NCBI GenBank assembly: GCA_001579985.1
Contig: LRSR01012132.1
Coordinates: 1-58,126, forward strand
Direction of reading: 5' to 3'
Origin: Hypsibius dujardini
Taxonomy: Eukaryota; Tardigrada; Eutardigrada; Parachela; Hypsibiidae
DNA: 58,126 bases
Below are positions 22,418 through 34,090 of the stretch, in pieces (the stretch's first letter is position 1; every line of letters begins with the position of its first letter). Both the position numbers and the translations under genes were made by a program. The notes beneath the pieces were generated by a model. The model was given only the letters and a program-made list of their open reading frames with translations. It did no database searches and had not been told where the DNA came from.

Positions 22418-25400
22418 GGGACGAGAAGGCAGGCAGTCAGGCAGTCGACATATTGCAACAGCCGGCCTGCAGCTGGCCCTCATCACGCGAAGGGGGAAAT
22501 TGAGCTTCTACTGTACTGCAAACAATCCGGCCTTGCCTACATCACCATCCACCGCAGCAATACAAATGTCATTGCATAAGATTATCCGAGAGTCTTTCTT
22601 CTTTAACTCGCACACTGTTGCACCACCGCCGAACAGTTCTTTTCACAAACCAGTAAAGCAAATTACCCAGCTCTCGTCGCAACTCTCAAGCAGCCGCCGT
22701 GCTGCAATCGCAACTCAAGTCGTCGCGTCTTGGTTATTTGCAGCTCACGTTGCATTGCATTGGTGTGTGCGCCTCAATTAGAGTGAACGCTAAACGAGCG
22801 TCTGTGCCACCGGGGCTGCGGTTTGTTTATTAATCTTCCCCCCCCCCCGGTTTAAATGTCTGACTGCATCTGCATGGTTGGGGGTGATGGTGGCAGGCCT
22901 CAAGGAGTTTGCCTTGTAGTTGACTGAAGCGATGATGATGAGGAAGGATCGAGGGGACTCAAGGAAGTGTCTTTGGAGATGCGATCGGAGCGCGGCTTTG
23001 AAATTTAACGAATGGCCTCGTTATAAACACCTTGGACTGTCTTTAGGTCTTTAGTGTTGTCTTGTCATATAATTGTTGGGGGGGGGGTGTTTTCTTTCTC
23101 TTCCTCATCTGTTTGGGTTGCTCATGTGAAATGTGGGTTGCGTCTTCTGTCTGTCTGTCTGCCTTGTCTGTCTGCCTGCCTTGTCTGTCTGTCTGCCTTG
23201 TCTGTCTGTCTGCCTTGTCTGTCTGCCTGTCTGCCTTGTCTGTCTGCCTGCCTTGTTTGTATGTCTGCCTTGTCTGTCTGCCTGCCTGCCTTGTCTGCCT
23301 GCCTTGTCTGTCTGTCTGCCTTGTCTGTCTGTCTGCCTTGTCTGTCTGCCTGCCTTGTCTGTCTGTCTGCCGCTTTTGTCGGTCTGCCTTGTCCAGTGGA
23401 GATGTGTGTTTGTCTTTAAGGTACTTCAAGGCGGAAATGGCCTAGCGCGGCGTGATGGAGGGTGGATTTCTTGTCTTATTAACGAGATACATCTCTTCGC
23501 TTTAGTATGTGGCTCAAGACGTATGTATATAACTTACGTAATTTCGTTCGATCTCTAAAAAAAGCTACTGAAGTTTCTCATATGTATTTATTGCAATTTG
23601 GGCGAATTTTATACTGGTTATTCGAGATTTAAATTACGCTTAATTTTTACATTTTAGCTCACTATTCGAGAATGAAGTCAATTTTTGTTGTGACCCGTCC
23701 TGTATATTCAAAGATCTTCGACCGATCGGTCAGCACAGCACATTCAGTTTTAAGGAGCGATTGATTGATGGATTGTTCTGGCCCTTCTTGTTGAAGCAGT
23801 TGATTGATGAGTTGTTCGTAGCTCATCCGCTTCAAGATTCCGCCTTTGCCAACCGTCATTGCGCTCTACACCTCGCGCATCAACTCGCTGTCCTTTCTGT
23901 CGCAAGTTCAACGGATTGCTGGAATTGTTTGTCTTAATCCCGAGCATTCTCTCGTTGGTTTGCAGAGAAGATGCAAGCGTGCCGGCCGACAGCGACGAAA
24001 TATGCCTGCATCTGCAGGTTTTTTTGTTATGATTGATTGATGCGTGATGCGGTCAGCTGCTGCTGGCGGAGAGCTGAGCATCACGGCAGGCACTTGGCTT
24101 CGTGTTAGCGAAGGAGACAGACGTGACAGACAAGGCAGACAGATAGACATACAGGCAGGCAGGCAGGCAGGCTCGTTTTCTTGGCCCCCAATCACTTTTG
24201 GCCAGTGCTTTTTTCGCTGCCTGATGCCTCTCCTCGGGGACGGATATATATTATCATTCAAAGTTAGCACTCTTGAAAAAAACCGTCGCGTCAGGAGATA
24301 GATGATGGGTTGGTAAAGACAAAAAGCCATCGTCTCAGCAACTTTTAACTGCTCTTCTGCGGCATTCACTTCGGGTGGTGGTGGTACTTACTACTGTGCC
24401 TGGGCCGCCAATTGACGGCCATTGCGACGTTTATCTTTCGTTCCGTATAAATATGCCAAGGCAAGAAGAAGATGCGTGCGAGAGAAAAAAAACGGAGACG
24501 GAGACGGACGCTCGTTCTCGGTTCTCCGTTCGAGCCTGGGTGCTAAATCTACTCTCAGGGATTGTGTGTGCTCGTCTTTTTTTGCTGCGGTTCCTGGGAA
24601 AAGATTAGCGACATGTGTTGAACATGTATCATTTTTATCTTTTGACGGAAACCGCGGTCGCGTTGGATGCCTGCAGCAGGAGACGGTGCAGAGAGACACT
24701 GCACCGTGGAAAGATTACGCTGTTTTGAGGGTGTGTCGTCGTTTATGAACGACGTACCTAAATTTAGCGCAGTTTTGAATTGTTTAACCCTGAGACTCTC
24801 GATTTTGACTGAGTCATCAGCATGTCTGTCTGGAAGTTTGTCTGCTGCCAGCTAGGGTTACTGCTTGGCTGTTTGCATGTCTGCCTGCCTCACTGCCTTG
24901 TCTGTCTGCTTGTCTGAGTGCCTAGATGTTTGCCCGGTTGTCTGTCTGTCTTTTATCTTGTTTGTTAGTTTATAGGCTTGTCTGTCTGTTTTTGCTGTTG
25001 CATTGTCTGAGTCTGAGTGCTTGTTTGGTTGTTTCTTTGTCCTCCCTATTTGGTCTTGGTCTGTCTAGGTTGGTTTTCTGCTTATCTGCCGTTCTTGTCC
25101 AACTGCCTGTCTGAGTGCTTGGTTGGTTGTCTGGTTGCCTTTCTGTCCTGTCGATTTGCCCATTTCCTGTCTGATTTTCTGCCGTTTTACGATCTGTCTA
25201 GCCATCTGCTAGCCTGCATGTTTCTTTGCCTGTCTGTCGCGGCTGACTAGCCTGCCCTTAACTATCTGTTGGTCTTCCTGTCTGCCGGTTTTTCCGCTCG
25301 CGCTCAAATCGTGTCCGCCACATCTTTTACGCTCGAAAAAAGTCCTTCCGGTTCAGCGGAACAGACACCACTACTACCTCTAGACGTCACGCAACGCGCA

Positions 25401-26582
25401 CGTCACTCAATTTCCAGGTGAACAGTGACAATTAATTGTGTGTGTCTAGTGTCTAGGAATACCTGCCGCACAAAACAGTAGTGCGGTCGATACGGGTGAG
25501 TTTAATGACACGCCTTGGCGCGCTTTCCGTTTGCTTTGCGCGCCGGTAGTAATAGAAACAGTTTATGCACTTCCATCAAGGTCGATCTTGATTCTCGCAT
25601 CGCAAGGAAAGCCACGGCAGACGGTACAGATTCCACAACGCGACGACGACAACGAAGACGTGAGGGCAATATTTGCCAAAGTCAAACGGAACACGGCACT
25701 ACCGCCACCGTCACCGCGGGAGACAGACACGGAGCGGATGAGGGTTGATTTTAAAATTTAAAAGTCAATTAGCAAGTGTCTTGTCGTCTCGCAGACAGTC
25801 ACTCAGACAGGCTGCACCAAGCAGGCAGGCACTCAGACAGGCTGTGCCAAGCAGGCAGGCACTCGGACAGGCTGCACCAAGCAGGCAGACATTGGTGTCT
25901 CTGGCAAAATGGTCGGGCAACTTAACACCCGAGCGTGGGCGGACAGACTGAGAGAGAATCAGGCAACATGGTGGAAGGCATTCAGACATTCAGACAGGAC
26001 GAACATCTCTCATCGGAGGGACCGCGATGTCTGAGTGGATCCCTGGCAATCGCAACGTATCGCAGACAGCTTTATTTTCGTTCCAGAACCAACTGCTGCT
26101 CGCTTTGCGACCGACAGGATATTGAGTGCTCGAAATCACAACAGCAGTTGCGTGCGCGTCGTGCAAGACAACACAGAAGACGCCGGTTCGGGGCGGCCGG
26201 ATGTGGAGGAATGGATGGAAGCTAAGAGGGGAACTTTAGCCGGTGATTTGTCTGCGTTCTTGGCACTAGGCAGGGACATTCCTTCCTCCAACCGAAAAAC
26301 ATGGGAGATCTGTTTACCAATGCTAGTCCTCAACAACAAGGCCGATTCGTGCTGTTCATGAGAACTAAACAACTCTCTGATCAAGCAGATTAACAGACAT
26401 TGACAAAGGTTTGCGTGATGGATATACAGATCTGCAGATAGGCAGGCAGACATACATACAGACGTATAGGAGGCATACAGACAAATAGATATACAGACCA
26501 ACAGGCAGGCAGGCAGATAGACTGACTGACTGACAGAGAGACAGAGAGACAGACAGAGAGACAGAGAGACAGAGAGACAGAC

Positions 26583-26649
<67 letters not shown>

Positions 26650-28660
26650 TAGACACAGGCAGACGGACAGGCAGGCAGGCAATGAGGCAGTGTGACAGAC
26701 AGACAAGCAGCAAACTAATTGACAAGCAGACTAAGCATAAGCATTTCGATTCCGGAACATGTACTGTGCTTTTAGAACGACAGACGGTCTTTTGTGCTGT
26801 TAATGTTCTGTTTGTTTTCCGGAAAGCCAATACACAGTATGTACGCTAACAAAATATATTGCTCGGCCGTGTGCTGTCTGTCTATCTGTGTGCTATTCGT
26901 GTGTCTGAATGGCACCTGTTGTCCTATCCGCATAAAATTTGCTCGTTAAAATGACTCACACACACATAAGTGTAAACTACGGATATGCAGTGCATTAGTT
27001 TTAATAATTCATTTTATGGATTTTTCGCTGATGCATCGAATGCGTCACCTCGAAATGTCGATATCTGCGTGTGTGTGCGTGATGCTGTGAGGTTGTGACT
27101 TGTGGTCTCGGTGAGTTCCTTGTGGTTGACGACGGCCTTGTCATCATCGCCGTCGTTGTTGTTGGACACATCATCATCATAACGTGCCGCCAAATGCGGC
27201 GGCGGCGACGACGGCGGCGACGGCGACGGCGGCCTCGATCGCGTCACGAAAAGAGCGCTTTTTGCAGGTGGAGGAATGCGCTTACTGGTGCATAAATTTG
27301 CCACCGCACTGTTTGCCTATGGAGTCATGTTTTCTCACACCCGCGGTTGATCTTCCCGGTGGATCAATTGGAAACGGAAAATAAACGGAAATTAAGGAAT
27401 TTCAGGTTAATTTGGCTCGGTGCATTACGAGTATAGAAGTGGTTGATTGTTGAAATTTGGAAGGGAAAATCGTTTGATTGATTGAGGAATTGAGTCGAAA
27501 TTCAGTTGGTCAGTTTCCTTTCCAGCTTGATTGAGGTTGCACAGTCATTTGAGATTTTTTCGGGCGTCAAGCGTTTGCTTGCTTGATGGTGTTGCTTCTT
27601 AATAAATTGTTTTGTTTTGTATAATTGAAGTCTGAATTTCTAACAGTTACTTTAATTTACTCAATATGTACGATGAACCTGTTGAAGTTCGATTGATTGA
27701 TTGATCTGATGGATAATGGATCTTGAATCCGTCAGTGATTGATTGATTGATCTGATGGATAATGGATCTTGAATCCGTCACTGATTGATTGATTGATTTG
27801 ATGGATAATGGATCTTGAATTCTTCACTGATTGATTGATTGATCTGATGGATAAGGATCTTGAGTCCGTCATTGATTGATTGATTGATCTGATGGATAAT
27901 GGATCTTGAATCCGTCACTGATGTTCACCGTCCGTTCTCTTAACACACGAGGATTTGAATTCGATTCAACGTCTCGAGATTAGGAAATGTTGAGGGATTC
28001 CCTGACTTGATGATTGTTGGCGCGCGTGGTACCGGCGAGATTTAGTTCCGGTCAACTGGTCAACAAACATATACACCGCCAGCCAACCAAAAATTCGCCT
28101 ACATGTCTTGACCGATCATTCATTTTTTGTGTGCAAGTCGTTAACGACAGTCGCTACCTCTATATCGCTAAACTGAAACATTGTGGGCAGTGCGGATTAT
28201 TTTGTTGCGGATTAGGGCGGTGTGGTGAGCGGTCGTCGCGGAATAATCAGACGGCCACGACACACTGCGGATTAAGATAATTAACCAACATGACCGCCCC
28301 TCTTGTCCGGCGCGGCGCGTGTTTTTTTATAATTCCCTCCACCGCCGCTTCTGTGGGAGTTTCTCTGTTTTTTTTGTGTGCACGTCGGTGATGATGGTGA
28401 CTGGGGATGATTACAAAAAAGTTAACTGTTCAGTAGTGTGTTGAGAGACAGAGCGGCCAGCGCGAGGGCCGAGAGAGGGGGATGCAATTGCAACTGTACC
28501 GGCACTGCCCAGTAGAGCGAACAAATGAAATGCGGTTTTGATAGTGGGCTGAATGGTCAAGCACTCAGTTTCTCGTTGATCGATCTCACATCGGGTCAAA
28601 TGTCATGAGAACGGTAACGGTGGCGTCGTGTCTACTGGTTTGACTGGATACAGAGCACAT

Positions 28661-28707
<47 letters not shown>

Positions 28708-31043
28708 GCCTGTCTGTCTGCCTGCCTCTGTCTGTCTTTCTGTCTGTCTTTCTGTCTGTCTATCTGTCTGTCTATCTGTCTGTCTGTCTGTCTGTGTCTG
28801 CCTGTCGGTATCTGTCTGTCGGTATCATGTCTATCTGTCTCATCGTTTGCCTAAATGCTTGTCTACCTTGTCACACGCCTTAATCTCTGCCCGAGTGGCT
28901 GTCTGTCTCCCCGCCTCATAGTTTGCTGCCTGAATATCTGCCTAACATGGCTGTCTACCAGCCGGCCGGATCATTTGCCTCAATGCATTCCTGTAGCAAT
29001 CTTAACTGCGGTCTGTTTACTAGTCTGCCTGTGTATTCCATCAAGTTGTTGAGTAATTTTTTGGTGTGTTTACCTGCATGAAGAATGGATAGTTTAGCTT
29101 TAGGTGCAATCTATATGTAGGTCCTACATATTTTTGACGATATTCTAATGAATGGTTCTTTGCTTCAGGTGGAACACAAGACCACCGGTCAGATCATGGC
29201 GCTGAAGATGAACACCGATCCAGCCAACCGACCGAACGTCCTCCGGGAGATCCAGCTGATGAATAAGCTCAACCATCCGAACATTCTCAAGTAGGTCTAA
29301 ATGACAAACCTGTCTTAATGTTCTTCTTTCTACATTCGAAGAAGTACTTGTAAGTTTGTCCATTGAGCGAAATTATGGGTGCGTACACCACTTGCTAGAA
29401 GGAAGGGCGGCAGGAAGAGTAAAGTGCTTTGGAGTTCGAGGAGATATTGAGATACCACTTTATGGTCATAAATATGGTTGCCGCCTACGCGTGTCACCTG
29501 CGTGGTTGTTGTCCCTTGAAGTGGTGTTTCATAGTCGTTATCTGCTCTCTGCCTCGCGCTCTTGAGGTTCGGAAGAGCCTTTTACCAGCGCTTCCCCGGT
29601 GCTGCGTGTGAATTTGGTGTTCGCGCGATAATCGCTGCACACCAGGCGACAGCGACCGCAACGCTGTTGCCACATCCCACTTGACCTGTTGTTGTTTTCA
29701 CTTTTACAGATTTCGAGGGGTTTGCGTTCACGCCGGATGCCTACACGCTCTCACGGAGGTAATGGAAGATGCCGGTGATGCCTGCTAGCTGTTCTATGAG
29801 CCTGTCTGTCTGTCTATCTGTTGGACTGTTGAGCAACTGGCTTGTTTGTGGTATTGTTTTCCTGTGTTTCGTTTGGTCTTGTGTGGTCAGCCTTTTTACG
29901 TATTTGTCTGTCTTGTCGCCTGGTTGTTTGTCTATCTGTTTGCCTACCGGTCTGCCTGATTCTCTGCCTGCATGCCTGCCTGACTGTCTGCCTGCCTACA
30001 TGCTTGTCTGACTGTCTGCCTGCCTGCCTGCTTGTTTGTCTGTCTGCCTGCCTGCCTGCCTGCCTGCCTTCTGCCTGCCTGTGTTACGGTCGGTCGGTCT
30101 GTCTGTCTACCCGTCTCTGCTTACACAATCCAACCATGCTAATGGCCGTCGTTTGTAGTATATTAACGGGGGAAGTTTGGACGAGTGGATCCAGGACTCG
30201 ACAAAGCCCTTTGTCTGGAGCCTCCGGATTAAGTTGGCCATTGACACTGCCCGCGGAATGGGCTACCTCCACTCCAAAGACATTTTTCATCGCGACCTCA
30301 ATCCAAAGAACATTTTGATCAAAGTCACGAATCACAAACCTGTTGCTATCATCGCGGACTTTGGCTTAGCCGACGCCATACCAGACAAAGAGTAGGAGAA
30401 TTGAATCAAAGTTTCATTTGAAGCTTATGCTAATGGTTTGTGTTTTTCAGGAAGAGAGACTCTGTTCGGCTCCCCGTTCGAGGAACAAGTGAGTTTTGGC
30501 TTCGGCTTTGTTAACTGAACCAGATAGTTAAAATGGCTATCTCTCTCTTCAGGCTGGTATCTGGCTCCCGAAATCCTCACCGACAAGTGGTACGACGAGC
30601 GGGCCGACGTGTTCGCCTTTGGTATCACCCTCTGCCAGCTGATTGCTCGTATCTCCTCCGACCCCGATGTCCTGCCGCGGACCCAAAACTACGGAGTCGA
30701 TTACGTAGCGTTTAGCCTGATGTCCGGGGACTGTCCGCCGGACTTTTTGCAGTTCGCCTTCAAATGCTGCCTTGTTGAGCCAAAGTCACGACCCACTTTC
30801 ACGGATGCCGTTCAGAGGCTGGAAGATGTCTGGCGGAAGCTGAGGGCGCGCAACGAGTTGGTTGTCGGGTCCACTAGGCCGCAACCTTTTTTGGATGATG
30901 CTAGAGTCAACCAAGGAATAGGTAGGAACAGTGGAGAGATCTGATAGAAGGACAACTGATGCAAACGAAGACAGCCAGGTAGACATATGCACAGGCAGGT
31001 AGTGAGACGGATGCGTGGGTATACAGATAGACAAATAGACAAC

Positions 31044-31142
<99 letters not shown>

Positions 31143-32116
31143 GTCAGTCAGTCAGTCAGTCAGTCAGTCAGTCAGACAGAGTCAGTGAAAGAGTCAGTCA
31201 GACAAAGAGACAAACAGAGAAGTTGACACCAATCCAGATGAGCTGATTCACGTGTTTTCATTTTCGTTTAGGTTGCAGAAGAAGGTCCACCTCAGTAATG
31301 CAGTCCCGTCCAACGCGTCGCTCCACCTCGCTGGCCTACGTCGACCTGATTGACATCAACGCCGCCCAGAATCGCTGCGTTGGTGAACACATGAAGCGCT
31401 GCGACCCTCATTGGCTTCCCGTTGCAGCCAATCCCTTTCCTTCCCTGCCGGAGGAATACCGCGACGGCACCAAGAAGATTGTCGGCATCTACACCAGCAG
31501 TCTCTGTCCGACCGTCTTCGAGGTGCCGGTCCCCTTCCGTGCCGCCGCCGCTGCCAGTGATAATAATCTCAGTGTGCCTCTACCTGCCTTCAAAAACTAC
31601 CGCTCCTGTCCATCCTCACCCAGCGCCTCACGTCGCGAGTTCCCCTCCAACCGGTTTGCCGCCGGTGGGACTCCGGGCAGCGCCGCCACCTGCTACGAGT
31701 CTTCGTCCTGGCATCACTGTGTCGTCTCCTCCAGTTCCTGCGGAAACAGCGACGTCGACGAAGAACTCACGCTAAAACTGTCCGGCGGGAAGGATGATGA
31801 GACGCTGGAACTGCGTCGGAGTGTCGGATTGGTTATGCGGGCTGTCAGTCCGGACTCGGAGTTGGCGTATTTTAGCGGCCTCTCCGACCAGAGCTCCTGC
31901 GACTCCTCCACACCCAAGAGCTCCTCCCGCTGTTCCAACGAAAGCGACGGACCTGCGCCTGGGCTGGCGAAACCGGCTAGATTAGGACGGCCTGCCCCGT
32001 TGATACGGATAAACTCTGTGCCGGAAGGCGCGCGGACGAAGGAGACATCCTCCCGACACTGCGTCGTCGCTGCTCCACGGAATCTTTACCCAAATCCTTT
32101 GATGAACCTGTCTTGA
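20969..32116 (+). CDS. TESK: TESK-type dual-specificity protein kinase (cofilin kinase)
   Basis: Seven exons with matching phases, 20969-21136, 29169-29290, 29710-29758, 30159-30391, 30451-30488, 30553-30921 and 31272-32116, give 607 residues, close to human TESK1 (626). TESK kinases phosphorylate cofilin at Ser3 and so block actin severing. The N terminus has the TESK signature [17 protein letters not shown] before the glycine loop [10 protein letters not shown] (47-56). Other kinase motifs are the VAIK-type lysine in MALKMN (about K69), [16 protein letters not shown], the catalytic loop HRDLNPKN (Asp159), DFGLA (Asp180), SWYLAPE, and [17 protein letters not shown]. Vertebrate TESKs have HRDLTSKN at the catalytic loop, so this is very near. 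LIM kinases share the domain but carry LIM and PDZ domains, absent here. The long last exon is Ser/Pro-rich with no recognised domain. Intron 1 is 8.0 kb, unusual for this window. Additional 5' exons are possible. Confidence 0.93.
22246..22415. repeat. (ACAG/GCAG)n array
   Basis: Tetranucleotide array, purest at 22350-22415. Confidence 0.9.
23147..23392. repeat. Higher-order CTGT minisatellite
   Basis: CTGT tetramers are organised into repeating blocks of about 12-16 bp punctuated by GCCTTGTCTG. Translated it gives Cys/Leu/Ser/Val in every frame, an artefact. Confidence 0.85.
26448..26710. repeat. (ACAG/GACAGA)n array
   Basis: Tetranucleotide array with GAGA interruptions, purest at 26590-26650. 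Confidence 0.9.
27690..27920. repeat. GATT minisatellite, about five units of 47-50 bp
   Basis: Each unit has GATTGATTGATTGAT, then CTGATGGATAATGGATCTTG and AATCCGTCA. Units differ by few bases. Confidence 0.85.
28660..28830. repeat. (CTGT)n array
   Basis: CTGT with CTTT and CTAT variants in TESK intron 1. Confidence 0.9.
29800..30110. repeat. Degenerate (CTGT/CTGC)n array in TESK intron 3
   Basis: CTGT and CTGC tetramers, mostly CTGC at 29960-30080. It ends about 50 bp before the acceptor of exon 4. Confidence 0.85.
31041..31200. repeat. Compound array (CAGG)n-(ACAG)n-(CAGT)n in TESK intron 6
   Basis: About 17 CAGG units switch cleanly to ACAG units near 31110 and then to CAGT units near 31140, all in the same tetranucleotide phase. 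Confidence 0.9.
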
Positions 32117-32183
32117 TAAAGGAAGAAGGTTCTCATGCCCCTTTTTTTGCTTCTTTGATTTTGATTTGATTTCTCATATTGGC

Positions 32184-32260
32184 CGCTCGCTTTGTGTACA
32201 AAAATTCGCGCAGCTTCCTCTCTCCTCGTCTCCTCGAAATGTACCGCAGCTTCAGATTTT
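32184..32260. repeat. Dispersed repeat, reverse complement of 44390-44460
   Basis: GCTCGCTTTGTGTACAAAAA, GCGCAGCTTCCTCT and CTCGTCTCCTCGAAAT recur in inverted orientation about 12 kb downstream, with only a few mismatches over about 75 bp. Confidence 0.75.
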
Positions 32261-32424
32261 TTTACTCGATTTAATGAAGATGCGCGATAATAATAATGCG
32301 TTTAACTTAATGATTTGCTCTGTCGCTAGTTTGCGGCTCCCGTTTTTGTGTTTCTGCTCTCGGTGTTGACGGACGGACATGAAATGAAATACGCTCGTGA
32401 AATCCGGCCGTAATATACACGTAA

Positions 32425-32552
32425 TACACGTGGCCAAAACTTTGCGCTAATCGAGTCAAGCCATTCACCTCATTTCGTGCATAACTGCATACGCATACCG
32501 AGTTACATGGCTTGATTCGGTTAGGGCAAGATTTTTTGCCGTGATATGTTTA
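32425..32552. mobile_element. ACACGTGGC-type inverted-repeat element
   Basis: TACACGTGGCCAAAACTTTG and GCGCTAATCGAGTCAAGCCA at the left; TGGCTTGATTCGGTTAGGGC and AAGATTTTTTGCCGTG at the right. Third well-preserved member of the family. Confidence 0.75.
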
Positions 32553-32945
32553 CACGGCAGGTCTATTGCAGGTGGCGCTCGAAACTGTGCACAGGAACTC
32601 GCATGACTGAAAAACAAAAAAGAAAAAAGAGGGCGCCAAAGACGGCAAAACTACAAAAATTAATTGTAAGACTAAACACTCCAAATTTGTACAACAGGGC
32701 GAGGAAAGGAAACGACAAATGATAGAATAAAAGGTGGATGAAAATAAAATAAAATTGGAATAAGTTGAATAGAATTAACCAATGATGAATGAATTACATT
32801 AAGAACTGATAGCAAAGATGAGAAGAAAAAAGCAATAGACTAATGAGAAGATATATGAAAATGAGACGGGAGGAATAGAGAAGATATATGAAAAGGAGAC
32901 GGGAGGAAGAGAGAAGAAAGAATCCAAAAGGACATTGGGGGACGA

Positions 32946-33945
32946 CTACGAGGACGCGGGACACCAAAGCGGGCCGTTCCCGAAAGCTCCGCGTTGTGAC
33001 GGAACAGACCAGCCGGTCCACACCACAACGGGAACGAGTTGCCACCACCACAGTCCGCACCATGCGACGGGCATCCAGGAATACTGCAAGTACCTGACGG
33101 GGATTCCTTTTCCCACGGCATCTGCCTCGCCACATGGTGCGCCACCTGCCTCGCCACCTGGTGCGCATCCACTCAAACCTGGGGACCTACAAAAACAAAA
33201 GTGCTCTGACCAATTACTGCTACACTGACCAGGTTCGAAGATGACATCGTAGATAACTTACCCTCCTCCGTCCGATGACCTCTCCTCCGAATCATATCCG
33301 CTATCATACTCGCGTTCCGATTCGTCCTGAGAAAAAAGTCGAACAATTCAATTCACCTGGAGTGTTAGGAGTGTCAGTACTTCTTTTCGGCATGCAGTTT
33401 GCCACAAGTTTGTAAAAGGACCATCGTAACCGAATCAACACTTCATACCTCAACGATGCTCGGAACATTGGCCGGCGGCTGGTATGGAACGAGTGAGAAT
33501 TTGGCATCCGTCACGTCGGGCTCCTCCTGCCAGTCGGCCGAATTTGACGGCCGCAACTGATTGATCCATCCCCGGAACACAGACGTCACGTCCACGTCCT
33601 TGTGCCAGTAGTCCATTCCTGAAATGCAGAAAAACACAAACACCCAAAATTATTGGCTGAATATAGAATACATTATCGAAACATTTAAATGTGAAACAAA
33701 TGGCGCTCAATCGACCTTATCGGAAATGCGTCGTTAAGTTCCATGAATAATATCAATTACCTTTAGCAGGAACACCGGTGGAGGTATCAGAGATGACAGA
33801 GTAGACGCCCGCCATTTTCAGGAAAGAAAATGTTGTGGTTGTTGTCCAGCGGACAGACTTCCGGGGCTGCAATTAAGAAAAGATACTGAAAACCAGTAAC
33901 AGACAGACAACTAGCAGGTGATCGTACAGACAGATGTACAGACAA

Positions 33946-33977
<32 letters not shown>

Positions 33978-34043
33978 GCAGACAGATATACAAACAGACA
34001 AAGAGACAGACAGACACAGACAAAGAGACAGACAGACAGATAC

Positions 34044-34090
<47 letters not shown>

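Larger units (their letters stand above)
21137..29168. other. 8.0-kb first intron of the TESK gene
   Basis: No nested gene recognised. Contents: ACAG array 22246-22415, 16-bp-type CTGCCTTG minisatellite 23147-23392, degenerate CTGT-rich sequence 24830-25260, ACAG array 26448-26710, a CGG/CGA-rich run about 27195-27235, the GATT minisatellite 27690-27920 and a CTGT array 28660-28830. Such a large intron early in a kinase gene may also carry enhancers, but nothing specific is visible. Confidence 0.6.
32117..32945. other. Intergenic, between the convergent ends of TESK and the minus-strand gene
   Basis: Holds a dispersed repeat at 32184-32260 and an ACACGTGGC element at 32425-32552. The rest, 32560-32945, is purine-rich, AT-rich sequence with no recognised content. 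Confidence 0.5.

Noticed and set aside
24375-24748. ORFs of about 77-108 residues in the TESK first intron
   Set aside because: Overlapping frames on both strands with no domain or splice support.
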